Positions 1-9,945 of a DNA stretch of 64,000 nucleotides are shown here, piece after piece. The notes below the pieces were generated by a model, which saw nothing but the letters and a program-made list of their open reading frames with translations, was not told where the DNA came from and ran no database searches. A program made the translations under genes and the position numbers. Numbering within the stretch: position 1 is the first letter of the stretch; every line of letters begins with the position of its first letter. The stretch covers positions 12,543,224 through 12,607,223 of the forward strand of contig CM071586.1 in NCBI GenBank assembly GCA_036426205.1, read 5' to 3'. This stretch comes from Ascaphus truei (lineage: Eukaryota; Chordata; Amphibia; Anura; Ascaphidae).

Positions 1-177
1 TCTGTTCTTGAACCATGTGGACCACGTGCATTTCATCGCTCCAATCTCAAGCCTCTGTGGTCGCTTTTCCCTGTACTCTTGGGACCATAATAGAACTGGA
101 AGGGAGATGGGGGATGCGTGATGAGTCTCTGTTTCTAGCCAGCAGGTAGAGCTCGGGGGGTTGTTCCAAACCACTGC

Positions 178-531
178 CTACCTGAGCTGGGCTGCATGGT
201 AGTATCTAACCACGTCAGGGACCCCCAGTCCTCCTCTTGTCTTTGCGGACAGGAGTCCCGACCTCGGGACTCTAGGTTTACGTTGTTTCCATATGAAACG
301 TAGAATATGCGATTGTATGTTTCTTAATTCAGCCAAGGGAACTGGGACTGGGAGTGTCTGGAAATAATACAGTAGACGGGGGAGGATATTCATTTTAGCG
401 GAGATAATTCTGCCAAACCAGGAGATCTGGTATATGTTCCAAGTGTCTAGGTCTCTCTTGATTTGGTCAAATAGAGGGGGATAGTTTGCTTTGTACAACA
501 TGTTGTATGAGCTAGTAATTTTTATTCCCAA
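178..531 (-). pseudogene. L1 ORF2 fragment, region after the RT
   Basis: A 117-residue open stretch matching the part of L1 ORF2p after the RT palm and thumb. Landmarks are ISWFGRIISAKMNILPRLLY and the IRFIWKxxKPRVPR-type segment, which recur in the copies at 25973-26440 and 62392-63387. It lies in a different frame from the RT fragment at 756-2390, which indicates indels between them. No independent gene is implied. Confidence 0.85.
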
Positions 532-755
532 ATATTTTATGTGGGAGGAGTTCCACTTATACTTGTAATTTTATTGCAGTAGCTTCATAGTGGGATCATG
601 GAGAGATATGTTCAGCGCTTCGGATTTATCCATGTTTATCTTATAGTATGAGACCTGACTGAATTGGTCCAATAATTTCTATAGATTAGGGAGGGAGTTG
701 TGTGGGTCGGCTAGGGTCAGAATTACATCATCCGCGAAAAGGGATATTTTATAGT

Positions 756-2390
756 TTAATTGGCGATTGTTATGCTCTTGATGTTTGGGTCGGCTCTAAT
801 TTGAGATGCTAGTGGTTCATTAGAGATCGTGAAAAGCAAGGGGGAGAGGGGGCAGCCCTGTCTGGTTCCATTTCTTATATGGATTGGGTTGGATTGTCCT
901 CCCGGGAGTTTTAAGTATGCGGTGGGGCTCTGATATAGGGCTCGGACACCCTCGAGGAAAGGGCCTGAGAACCCGAGTTTGATCATGGTTTGGTCGAGGA
1001 AGGTCCATTTGATCCGATCAAAGGCCTTCTTGGCATCTAGACTGAGGATCATGGCCTGGAGTTTATTGAGATGCACGTGGTCGATAATATCAATTATTTT
1101 ACGGGTGTTGTCAGAGGCCTGCCTTCCTGACATGAACCCCACTAGGTCTATATGAATTAGTCTGGGGAGAATAGGGTTTAGCCTGTTTGCGAGGATCTTG
1201 CTGAAGAGTTTCAGGTCTGTGTTAAGCAGGGAGATCGGTCTGTAGTTACCGCATTGTAGCTGGTCCCTTCCTTCCTTATGAATAATGGCTAAGTTGGCAG
1301 CTGAAATTGTGCCCGGGATCGGTTCTCCTTCTAGGAAGGAGTTGAACATTTCAATTAGGTAAGGGGAGAGGGACGATGTGAATTTTTTATAGTAGGCGTT
1401 CAAAAAGCCGTCAGGGCCTGGGGTTTTAGCTATTTTGAGAGAGCTTATGGCTTGGGTCAATTCCTCCTGTGTGATTTTGTGGTTCAGAGCTGTAAGCTCC
1501 TCATCAGTGAGAGAAGGAAAATTACATCGCATCAGAAATTGCGAGGCAATATCTACTGCGTCTGGGTCTTGGTTAGGGGGGTGTAGATTATAGAGGTCTG
1601 TGTAATAGTTTGCAAATTCTTGGGCGATTTCTTTTTCCTCATAAGTGGTGTGGCTGCCTTTAGTGCGGATCTTTGTGATTTGGGCCTTTGCCTTAAGACC
1701 TCTTAGCTTTGATGCTAAGAGTTTGTCTGCTTTGGTGCCCCTATCATAGAACCTCTGGTTGGTCCATTTGAGTGCTCTCTCTACCTCTTCTAGTTGGGAT
1801 TGTTTTAGCTCAGATCTTGTTTTGTCAAGTGTTCTGAGTCGTCTCATGGAGGGGGTCTTTTTGTGTTGTTGTTCGAGGACTAGTATCTTGTCAGTTAGTG
1901 CTTTCTGTACTTTTAATTTGTTTTTTTTCTTGTGGGATTCTAGAGAGATTAGGTCTCCTCTGATTGTAGCCTTGTGGGCTTCCCACAGAATTGACGCAGC
2001 GGAGACAGACCCTTTATTTATTTCAAAGAATGATGCTAATTTTCGCTGGATTGTTTCCACAACTTGTGGGTCGTTAAGGAGGGAATCATTAAGTTTCCAC
2101 TTATACGAGGAGTTCTTAACAAAAGGCAGAGAGAGGGTCAATTCGACTGGGGCATGGTCCGACCATGTGATCGGGCCTATGTCAGAGTGGGAGGCCGCCT
2201 GGAGAACATTTGTGGTTCCTAGCAAATAGTCGATCTGCGAGTAAGACTGATGTGGGGCCGAGAAGAACGTGTAGTCCCTCTGGCCTATGTGCTGGGCCCT
2301 CCAAATATCCGTGAGGGAAAAGTTCTGTAAGATCTCTCTGAACTTTTTCGCCTTTTGCAGGGTCTGGGCTGTGTGTGTAGTGGAGTGCAT
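756..2390 (-). pseudogene. L1 ORF2: endonuclease C-terminus plus reverse transcriptase
   Basis: A 544-residue frame. The N-terminal part is the end of an APE-type endonuclease (RDYTFFSAPHQSYSQIDYLL, then SDHAPVE with the catalytic Asp-His). The RT follows: PGPDGF, NYRPISLLNTDLKLFSKILA, a motif A region with LSLDAKKAFD, and GTRQGCPLSPLLF. The frame ends at a TAA just before the FADD catalytic box. That box is still present in another frame at about 720-745 (LFADDVILT), so a small indel near 755 separates motif C from the rest. RT would nick and reverse-transcribe element RNA; this copy cannot. Confidence 0.9.
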
Positions 2391-2503
2391 GCTAGACTTT
2401 TCTTGATCTGGTGACAGAAAAATATTAAAGTCTCCGACCAGTAGTAGCGAGGCGAGTATTGATTGGTCTAGGGATTCTAAAAGGTCCTGTATGAATCATA
2501 CTT

Positions 2504-3086
2504 ACGCCCAGAACTCATTGCAGCCCAGCCGTCCCCGAGGAGCAACTGATGAGAGATAGCACCGAAGGTCACTCCCTCCATCCGCAGGACCAGACCGGGA
2601 TAAGCAGATGGCTGCTGCCTAATACGTCATGTCAACCGACGGACCCGGTCCCCCGGCGGAGGGGGGGCCTTAAAGGACCAGAGTCACGGGACTGTCCTAG
2701 CGAGGGGCTGGGCCGGATGCCCCTCCCGGAAAGGCCCGACTCCCCCGATCCTCAACAGCAGAGACAGAGAAGCCCCAGATCTCTAGCAGTGGCGCAAACC
2801 CAGAAAACTCTGGGTGGCCGGTTGTCGCCCCCCCGCTGCCAGCCTCTGGACTCAGGTCATATAAGCTAAGCTGCCCCCCCCCTCCCCCTCCATACGTCCC
2901 CCACGGCCTGGCTCAACGGTCCCCCCCATACCCTGCTCCAAGTCTGTCCCAAATGTACTATGTATATCCAATACAGCAAGCTTAGCTGTATGCTCTGGGG
3001 GACCCCAATCATTGTTAGTTGATATCACCCTCTAACGGAACCCCACCTCAACCAATGCTACTCCCTCCCCACCCTTCCCCCCCATT
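2504..3086 (+). repeat. Inverted 5' segment of L1 copy A
   Basis: This stretch is the reverse complement, with divergence, of about 4190-4771 in L1 copy B. The region around 2509-2640 matches the complement of about 4640-4770, and 2990-3050 matches the complement of about 4205-4275. It sits directly upstream (in element sense) of the L1 copy A 3' segment but points the other way, and about 300 bp corresponding to 3895-4190 in copy B are missing at the join. This is the arrangement produced by twin priming in L1 insertion. It ends in a C-rich run next to copy B sequence. Confidence 0.8.
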
Positions 3087-4448
3087 TGGGCCTTTGCCTT
3101 AAGACCTCTTAGCTTTGTTGCTAAAAGTTTATCTGCCTTGTTGCCCTTATCGTAGAACCTCTGGTTGGTCCACTTGAGCGCTCTCTCTACCTCTTCTAGT
3201 TGGGATTGTTTTAGCTCAGATCTTGTTTTGTCAAGTGTTCTGAGTAGTTTCTTGGAGGGGGTCTTTTTGTGTTGTTGTTCGAGAGCTAGTATCTTGTCAG
3301 TTAGTGCTTTCTGTATTTTTAGTTTGTTTTTTTTTCTTGTGGGATGCTAGAGAGATTAGGTCTCCTCTGATTGTAGCCTTGTGGGCTTCCCACAGCATTG
3401 ATGCAGCGGAGACAGACCCTTTATTTATTTCAAAGAATGATGCTAGTTTTTGCTGGATTGTTTCCACAACTTATGGGTCGTTAAGGAGGGAATCATTAAG
3501 TTTCCACTTATACGAGGAGTACTTAACAAAAGGCAGCGAGAGGGTCAATTCGACTGGGGCATGGTCTGACCATGTGATCGGGCCTATGTCGGAGTGGGAG
3601 GCCGCCTGGAGAACATTTGTGGTTCCTAGCAAATAGTCGATCCGCGAGTAAGACTGATGTGGGGCCGAGAAGAACGTGTAGTCCCTCTGGCCTACGTGCT
3701 GGGCCCTCCAAATATCCGTGAGGGAAAAGTTCTGTAAGATCTCTCTGAACTTTTTCGCCTTTTGCTGGGTCTGGGCTGTGTGTGTAGTGGAGGGCATGCT
3801 AGACTTGTCTTGATCTGGTGACAAAACCATATTAAAGTCTCCGACCAGTAGTAGCGAGGCGAGTATTGATTGGTCTAGGGATTCTAAAAGGTCCTGTATG
3901 AATCGTACTTGATTTTCGTTGGGGGCGTATACATTAATGATAGAAATGGGGTTTCCGGATAGGGAACCCTGCAAGAGTAAGTATCGTCCCTCTGGGTCTC
4001 GGACTATATTAGTAGGGGCAAAGGGGACATTGTTTTTTATCAGTATGGCGACTCCCCTTTTTTTAATGGGGAAGGAAGCATAGAAGGCCTGAGGAAAGGC
4101 CTGTTTGAACGTATTGGGGGGGAGGAGGGGGGGAGGGGAGGGAGGAGGCAGGGGGGAGGAGGGGGGAGAGAGGGTGGGGAGAGGGGGGGGGGGGGGGGAG
4201 CAGCGTTGGTTGAGGTGGGGTTCCTTTAAACGGTGATGCCAACTAGCGATGATTTGGGGGCCCCAAGAGCATACAGCTAAGCTTGCTGTATTGGATATAC
4301 ATAGAACATTTGGGGCGCACTTGGAGCAGGGTATGGGGGGGACTGTTGAGCCCGGTCGTGGGGGATGTATGGAGGGGGATGGGGAGGGGGTGGGGGGGCA
4401 GCTTAGCTTATACGACCTGAGTTCAGAGGCTGGCAGCGGGGAGGCCAC
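3087..4448 (-). pseudogene. L1 ORF2 N-terminal half: APE endonuclease and linker
   Basis: The frame 3471-4448 holds most of an APE endonuclease: KKRGVAILIKNNVPF, NVYAPNENQ, LLVGDFNMVLSP, RDYTFFSAPHQSYSRIDYLL and SDHAPVE. The region 3087-3470 continues toward the RT in shifted frames. The N-terminal catalytic part expected upstream of KKRGVAIL is replaced by a C-rich run (4105-4205), so the nuclease is probably not functional. Residues before about 4100 read as low-complexity Pro/Ser and are not a credible domain. Confidence 0.8.
4105..4205. repeat. G-rich (plus strand) simple tract in L1 copy B
   Basis: A nearly pure G/A stretch with runs of G up to about 18, inside the region where the endonuclease N-terminus should lie. 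In element sense it is a C/T tract. The inverted copy at 3050-3086 has only a short C-rich stretch, so the length is variable between copies. Confidence 0.9.
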
Positions 4449-4804
4449 AACCGTCCACCTAAAGTTTTCCGGGTTTGCGCCACTGCAAGAGATCTGGGGC
4501 TGCGCTGTCTCTTCTGTTGAGGATCGGGGAGTCGGGCCTTTTCGGTGAATGGGGTCCGTCCCGGTCCCTCGCTAGGACAGTCCCGCGACTCTGGTCCTTT
4601 TAAGGCCCCCCCTCCGTCGGGGGATCGGGTCCGTCGGTTGAGATGACGTATTAGGCAACGGCCATCAGCTTATCCCGGTCCGATCCTGCGGATGGAGGGA
4701 GTGACCCTCGGCGCCATCTCTCGTCAGTTGCTCCTCCGGGACAGGTGGGCTGCGATGAGGGCTGGGCGTCAGCTGGATCGTGGCAGAGGTATATGTGAGA
4801 GGGC

Positions 4805-5130
4805 AATAAGGAGTAAGGTAAGGAGAGGGGGGGGAAGGTAAGGAGAGGGGGGGGGGGGAGGTATGGGGATAGGGGAGAGGTAAGGTAGGGAGGGGGGGAG
4901 GAGGGTGGGAGGGGTAGGAGAGAGGGGGGGGAGAGGTAGGAGAGGGGGGGGGGAGGGGGACTGATCCCGAGGCCATTCGGAGGGGAGACCTCCTACTGGT
5001 TAAGGGGGTAGGAAGGGGGGAGGGAGGTAAGAAGGCGGAGAGGGGGGGGGGGGGGGGTGGGGAGGGGGGGGGGGGGCGGGGGGGGGCCGGGGGGGGTTGG
5101 GGAGGGGGGGGGGGGAGTGGATCCAGTTGG
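4805..5130. repeat. G-rich (plus strand) tract between L1 ORF1 and ORF2
   Basis: About 320 bp dominated by G with scattered A and T, in units such as GGGGAGGTAAGGA and GGGGGGGAGG. It lies between the ORF1 stop and the ORF2 region. The proline-rich frame read through it on the minus strand is a composition artefact. The L1 at 24.8-30.5 kb has comparable tracts in the same relative place. Confidence 0.9.
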
Positions 5131-5265
5131 GCCGTCACTTTAATGGTTCAGGGGATAATATTGGAGAGAGTTAGTGTGGATGGGTTGGATATCTGGTAAA
5201 GATGGAACCAGGCGGGAACGTAGAGGTAACAGGGCCGTTCGGGGCACCGTTGTGGGATATGAGGC

Positions 5266-6111
5266 TCACTGGATCCTTTGGTTAGCGAGTCTTTCTGAGG
5301 CTCGGGGGGTTTCGGCGGGTTCGGATCTTGCTGCTCGGGGGGTACGTTCTTCTCCTCGTGGGGGGGTGATGCCGATGGCTTTGAGGAAGTCATTGGTGTC
5401 CTCTGGGTCCGTGATAGTGAAGAACCGTCCATTCCTCGGGACAATGAGTTTAAAGGGGAAGCCCCAGCGGTAGGAGACTCCGCGGTCATGAAGGAGAGCC
5501 GTAAGAGGCTTCATCTCCATTCGCTTCATGACCGTGGACCTGGATAAGTCGCTGTATATCTGGACAGTGTGGTCATCCATTTTGATGTCTCCCGCTCTTC
5601 TTGCGGCCGCCGAGATCTTTTCCTTTGCTGTATAGACGTGATATCTCACAATCACGTCCCTTGGGCGGTTAGAATCGGGTAATTTAGGACCGAGGGCTCT
5701 GTGTGCCCTGTCAAGCTGGAGCTCGTGGTCGGTTAGGTCGGGGACAAGATTCAGAAAAAGCTTTTTGAGATAGGGCTGGAGGGATTCTGGCGGGACTGAT
5801 TCAGGTATCCCTCTGAATCGTAGGTTCTGCCTACGGTCCCTGTTTTCGTGGTCTTCGATGGTATTCTTGAGGGCAGCGATCTCATGCCCCATTCTAGTCA
5901 TGTCGTCCTCCATGTTAGAGTGGGTTACCGAGATGGTAGTAATTTGCGCTTCGACTGCCTCTGTTCTCGTGGTTAGGGTGCTCAGGTCCGATCGAATATC
6001 CCGCAAGACCTTCTCTAAATCCTCCATAAATCCCCTTCTCATCTTGAGGAGCCGGAACAACTTGTCCGAGCAGTGTGGCCTCCGCGGCATGCTCGTGCTC
6101 CTCGGCGCCAT
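5266..6111 (-). CDS. L1 ORF1p-like RNA-binding protein
   Basis: A 281-residue open frame with the L1 ORF1p layout. A coiled-coil-like segment with heptad hydrophobics lies at roughly residues 30-95. An RRM follows, beginning RDRRQNLRFRGIPESV (about 90-180), then a basic C-terminal domain with RDVIVRYH and a DLSRSTVMKRM region (about 170-250). ORF1p binds element RNA as a trimer and acts as a chaperone in the ribonucleoprotein. A matching upstream region continues to about 6236 in another frame (KKAQNPVF, then SESQDGAEEHEHA), as in the copy at 30157-30498. The original start was therefore probably further upstream and a frameshift near 6110 has shortened it. Confidence 0.8.
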   Translation of the reverse strand: MAPRSTSMPRRPHCSDKLFRLLKMRRGFMEDLEKVLRDIRSDLSTLTTRTEAVEAQITTISVTHSNMEDDMTRMGHEIAALKNTIEDHENRDRRQNLRFRGIPESVPPESLQPYLKKLFLNLVPDLTDHELQLDRAHRALGPKLPDSNRPRDVIVRYHVYTAKEKISAAARRAGDIKMDDHTVQIYSDLSRSTVMKRMEMKPLTALLHDRGVSYRWGFPFKLIVPRNGRFFTITDPEDTNDFLKAIGITPPRGEERTPRAARSEPAETPRASERLANQRIQ

Positions 6112-6327
6112 CTTGCGACTCTGAGGACGGCTCCATCGGGCGTTGAGTCGGCTGAAAGAACTTCGAAAACGGGGTTCTGTGCCTTTTTTTGTTGTTTCCT
6201 CGCCATCCCTGGTGTCTTAGGGAGGGTGCTGGCCACTTTTGGGGGGTACTTGCGTCGTTTTGGGATGCTTTTCTAATTATCTTTGTAGGGAGGGTGTCGG
6301 GAGCTCGTTGCCTACCCTGCCATTCAC

Positions 6328-6339
6328 GGTGACGTCACC
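6328..6339. promoter_or_regulatory. CRE-like palindrome GGTGACGTCACC in the LINE leader
   Basis: A perfect 12-bp palindrome containing TGACGTCA, the consensus for CREB/ATF factors, about 130 bp upstream of the first LINE reading frame. It could be part of an internal promoter, but this is based only on the motif. Confidence 0.3.
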
Positions 6340-6454
6340 GGAAGTCCTCCTTAACCTGCATATTTTAACCCCCCACCCCTTTACAATTTCTTTCACTGCA
6401 GCCTCTCCCAAAACTGACTGCACAATACACTGAAACCCTGAACTGACTCTTGCA

Positions 6455-7444
6455 TTGCAATGCAGCAAAACATTTGACAAGGAACAGGCACACCACTGCT
6501 GTTTAGTCTGCACACACTCACTTTGTTCACAACAGCTCCTTGCTGCACTGCCTACCTCTGGCAAAATGAACCTGCTCTGTATCTTAACAATTTTCTTTCT
6601 CCTGGCCTCATGGAGATGTTACTCTCTCTATACACTACAAACTTCTCCATCCTGGCCCACACCCAACATCACCATACACCCTGGACTACTCAAAAGCCTT
6701 GTACTATCTACTGAATGTTGGTGGAGAACTCTAAAAACCAGCACACCAACCACTGCTCACTCTAATGGCAAACACCACAAATTTACAACCTGCAAACAAC
6801 TACCCAAATTCCTACTCGTACTGTTACTCTCTTTAGCAGGTGATATTGAACCTAACCCAGGTCCTCCCATTTCAACTCTGTCCCATGGCCCTGAGAATTC
6901 CACCTTTAAATTCCAAAAAGGCCTATCTGTTGCCCATATAAATATCCGGAGCCTGCTGCCCAAACTGGACGAACTAAGGGCATGGTGCCTTATGCATAAA
7001 CCCAAAGACATCATTCTTACAGAAACATGGCTAACCCCTAAAATCCCTGATGCAAATATCGCCATTCAGGGATACTCCATTTTTAGGAGAGATAGGTCAA
7101 AGAGAGGAGGAGGGGTGTTATTTTATATTGCAGACACATTACAATTTACACTGTTAAATTGCCCACCAAGCCCACCCTCTTTTGAAATCCTAGTTGGCAA
7201 AATCTGCCTCCCCTTTTCTAAGCCCATCTTGCTTGCTGGCATCTACCTCCCCACTAAAGCCCCTCTACAATCCCTGACTGATATCACCCAATTTCTTGGT
7301 TCCATTTCCTCTTTGAATGAGAAGAGTGAGCTGCTAGTTCTGGGGATTTCAACTTCAATTGGTTTGACCCTAAAAACCACAAAATCCAGATACAACTCAA
7401 GTCACTTAACCTATCGCAACTCATTTCCCAACCCACACGGATAA
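6455..7444 (+). pseudogene. LINE ORF: N-terminal region, 2A-like motif and APE endonuclease (first part)
   Basis: A 329-residue frame. Met38 starts a strongly hydrophobic, signal-peptide-like stretch (residues 38-55). A second hydrophobic run (about 119-127) leads into GDIEPNPGP (129-137). The endonuclease begins with VAHINIRSLLPKLDEL and the metal-binding ILTETWLTP, then GGGVLFYI. Near 7340 one G is missing, so the expected GDFN motif is read as GIST; the correct reading continues in the next frame. An alternative start is Met38. The frame used here stops at 7442-7444. Confidence 0.85.
6800..6865 (+). other. 2A-like translational recoding motif (DIEPNPGP)
   Basis: Codons 116-137 of the LINE frame encode a leucine-rich run followed by G-D-I-E-P-N-P-G-P. 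This fits the 2A consensus D-(V/I)-E-x-N-P-G-P exactly. In known 2A peptides the ribosome fails to form the bond between the last Gly and Pro and continues, giving two proteins. Here the break would fall between codons 136 and 137, releasing a short hydrophobic leader from the endonuclease-RT. 2A-like motifs are reported in other APE-type LINEs, including amphibian ones. Activity here is inferred. Confidence 0.8.
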
Positions 7445-7950
7445 ACCTGAAATCGCACAACCATTTTTTGCTAGACTGGATTCTCTCCTCAAACCCCAGC
7501 AGAATCCAATCCTCTGGCATCCTTCCTGATATTTTCAGTGACCATGCAATAGTGTACTGTGTAAAAAAAATTAAACCACCCCAATCAAGCCCTAAAGTTC
7601 TCCTCACTAGAACATTTAAAAACTTTAACCCACAACAGTTTCTGGATGACCTTACCAACTGCCCATGGCACAGAATCGATTTAATTCCTGACCCTGATTC
7701 TGCACTCGACTATTTCCAATCCGAGTTCTTAAAACTCTGCGATACCCATGCTCCACTACGAAAAATAAGGGTACGGGGGGCCCACCTTCCATGGGTTACA
7801 CCTGACCTTATTGCACTCTACCAGCTCAGGGATACCTTGTGGAAAAGCTACAAAGTAACTGGCACTACCAAGGATCTCAATCACTACAGATGCATGCGGG
7901 AACATGTGCACAAGGCAAACAAGGCATGCAAAAGCACAATATTATTCTGA
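7334..7950 (+). pseudogene. LINE endonuclease, second part, and linker
   Basis: After the 7340 frameshift the endonuclease resumes with GDFNFNWFDP, then FLLDWILSSNPS and ILPDIFSDHAIVY, which holds the catalytic Asp-His. The linker toward the RT follows (LPWVTPDLIALYQLRDTLW). A stop at about 7950 results from another indel near 7931, where the frame passes to the RT stretch starting at 7904. Confidence 0.85.
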
Positions 7951-9058
7951 CAATCTCCACCAAAATACAACAAACCCAGCTAACTTCTGGAAGGTTATCA
8001 ACAATATATTCCAACCTCCTAACCATCAACAACCAAGTAATATCACTAAGGGGGATATTACTCTGACAAACCCCACTGACATTGCAAATGCATTCAATGA
8101 TTACTTTGTGGGGTGTGCCACTAACTTATTAGCAAAACGCAGCCCAAACCACAAACCTGAATCTCATCCTGGGAGTACCCCTATAGTCCCACCCCCTCCC
8201 AACACTGCCCACAATTTTCAATTTGGCCCAGTATCTGAAGAGGAGATTATACAAGCACTCCTCAAACTAAAACTAAGCAACCAATGTGGACCTGACTTAC
8301 TACAATCTAGGTTCCTACGACTTGGTGCCCCAGCCATTGCCAAACCAATTGCGTCCATAGTCAACTCTATCCTGTCTGCAGGCCATATCCCTAAGACCTG
8401 GAAAACTGCCAGAGTTGTTCCAATCTTCAAAAATGGAGACAAAAACACTGTTTCAAACTACAGGCCAATCTCACTTCTCCCAATTCTATCCAAAGTCATG
8501 GAAAAATGTGTCCACTCCCAATTAAGCGATTTCTATACCAAGACAAATTTCCCTAGCCAATTCCAATCTGGCTTTCGTCCCAAACACTCCACCGTAACTA
8601 CCCTGCTAAAAGTTTGCAATGAAAGCCAGTGTGGAATGGAACAGGGACAACTCACTTGTGCAGTATTCCTAGATTTTGCAAAGGCTTTTGACACAGTTGA
8701 TCATGCTATCCTGCTTAACAAACTCCAGAGCTCTGGAATAGGGAAGCATGCTTTAAACTGGTTTCAGTCCTACCTATCAGGAAGATCCCAACATGTGTCC
8801 ATCTCAGGCTCTAACTCCAACCCCCTGGATATCACCTGTGGTGTCCCGCAAGGCTCTGTTCTGGGGCCCCTACTCTTCTCAGTGTTCATTAATGATCTTC
8901 CCACAGCTTGTAAGGAAGCCTCAATACACATGTATGCAGACGACACAATCCTATATGCACACAGCCAAAGCCTCTCTGACCTTCAACACATACTTCAGTC
9001 TGACTTTTTGAGACTCGAAAAACTGGATTTCCCAAAACAAACAGTTTTTAAACACTGA
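7904..9058 (+). pseudogene. LINE reverse transcriptase
   Basis: A 384-residue frame with the RT motifs of the L2/CR1 group: NFWKVINNIF, SNYRPISLLPILSKVMEKCV, FQSGFRPKHST, motif A VFLDFAKAFDTVDHAI, motif B TCGVPQGSVLGPLLF and motif C MYADDTILYAHS with both catalytic aspartates. The catalytic core looks intact within this piece. An indel near 9025 ends the frame; the thumb and C-terminal domain continue in other frames. Confidence 0.9.
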
Positions 9059-9210
9059 CAAGACTGTAACAATGGTATTTGGGACCAAGACTAAATTTGT
9101 AAAGCTTCCAGTGACTGAGCTCCTGATTAGAACCAACGCTAAACCCCCTAACCCCTGTCACTAGTTTTAAATACCTGGGCTTATGGTTTGACTCCCACTT
9201 AACATTCGGG

Positions 9211-9753
9211 ATGCACATTGATACCCTGACAACCAAGACCTATGCCAAACTAGGGGTACTTTACAGGAACAAATCCTCCCTAAGTCTCCTGGTCAGAAAG
9301 CGTATCGCACAGCAGATGCTAATGCCAATTATTGACTATGGAGACATAGTATATGGCTCGGCACCTCAAACCCACCTTAGCAAACTTGACACCCTCTACA
9401 ATTCAATTTGTCGTTTTGTTCTCCAATGCAACTACAACACACATCACTGCGATATGCTCAAAGAACTAGATTGGTCATCACTAGAGTCTAGGCGCAAAGT
9501 TCACCTTTCCTGTCTTGCCTTTAAATTCTTCATGGGCAAGCTACCCAGCTATCTGAACAAGCTCCTCACCCCTACCACTTGCAGCACTTATCACCTGAGA
9601 TCAGACTCCAAAAGACTGTTCATGGTCCCAAGGCTCAACAAAGTATCCGGACGTTCCTCCTTCTCCTACCGTGCAGCCACCAGTTTAAGTTCTTTCAAAT
9701 CTAAGGCTGTCTCACATTTTAATCTGGTCTGTAACTGTTTCATACGCCCATAA
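9211..9753 (+). pseudogene. LINE RT C-terminal domain
   Basis: A 180-residue frame with the conserved region that follows RT in L2/CR1-type LINEs: VRKRIAQQMLMPIIDYGDIV, then QTHLSKLDTLYNSICRFV, and LPSYLNKLL followed by a Ser/Arg-rich end. The preceding FKYLGLWFD-type segment (about 9160-9200) is still readable in another frame. The stop at 9751-9753 is probably the natural end of the ORF. Confidence 0.85.
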
Positions 9754-9945
9754 TATATATTTTCTTTAACTGTGCACGCAATGTCTTGTATATAATGTAT
9801 ACCCTGTTCATTTCTATAACTGTATTTGTAACCATGTATTATTTGTTTTACTCTGTGCCCAGGACATTCTTGAAAACGAGAGGTAACTCTCAATGTATTA
9901 CTTCCTGGTAAAATATTTTATAAATATATAATAAATAAATAATGC
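9754..9945 (+). repeat. LINE 3' UTR and ATAAATAA tail
   Basis: A short 3' end with a conserved-looking block (GACATTCTTGAAAACGAG, then ACTTCCTGGTAAA) and terminal repeats of ATAAATA at about 9925-9943. Short tandem 3' tails of this kind are the usual end of L2/CR1-group LINEs and would be the RT recognition site. Confidence 0.75.

Larger units (their letters stand above)
1..2503 (-). mobile_element. L1/Tx1-like LINE, copy A, 3' segment (runs off the window)
   Basis: A minus-strand non-LTR retrotransposon segment carrying the ORF2 endonuclease C-terminus, reverse transcriptase and part of the C-terminal region. Its 3' end lies left of position 1. It is closely similar to the minus-strand L1 at 24.8-30.5 kb. 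At about 2503, in the endonuclease region, it stops matching the other copies and joins an inverted piece of the element's upstream region (2504-3086). The reading frame is broken near 750 and near 540, so it is a dead copy. L1 family membership is inferred from endonuclease and RT motifs. Confidence 0.9.
3087..6293 (-). mobile_element. L1/Tx1-like LINE, copy B, 5' half
   Basis: A minus-strand L1 with its 5' end near 6293, ORF1 at 5266-6111, C/T-rich spacers (G-rich on the plus strand) and the start of ORF2. At 3087 it stops mid-ORF2, at the point equivalent to about 1678 in copy A. LINEs normally lose 5' ends, so loss of the 3' half suggests that copy A inserted here. The missing part would then lie left of the window. 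The 5' end resembles that of the copy at 30512, which supports the boundary. Confidence 0.85.
6294..9945 (+). mobile_element. L2/CR1-group non-LTR retrotransposon
   Basis: A plus-strand LINE of about 3.6 kb, almost full length but broken by frameshifts near 7340, 7930, 9025 and 9150. The order is: leader, N-terminal region with a hydrophobic segment and a 2A-like motif, APE endonuclease, reverse transcriptase with DFAKAFDTVDH and MYADDT, and a C-terminal domain. A short 3' UTR ends in an ATAAATAA-type repeat, as in L2/CR1/Rex1-group elements rather than a long poly(A). Placement within that group (L2, CR1 or Rex1) is not resolved. The exact 5' end is unclear; L1 copy B ends about here. Confidence 0.88.

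Noticed and set aside
1759..2229. 156-residue plus-strand frame, with a twin at 3165-3636
   Set aside because: Both are antisense to L1 ORF2, which has strong motifs on the minus strand. The twin appears because both are copies of the same L1.
4665..5138. 157-residue proline-rich minus frame between L1 ORF1 and ORF2
   Set aside because: It reads through a G-rich simple tract and has no link to L1 proteins.
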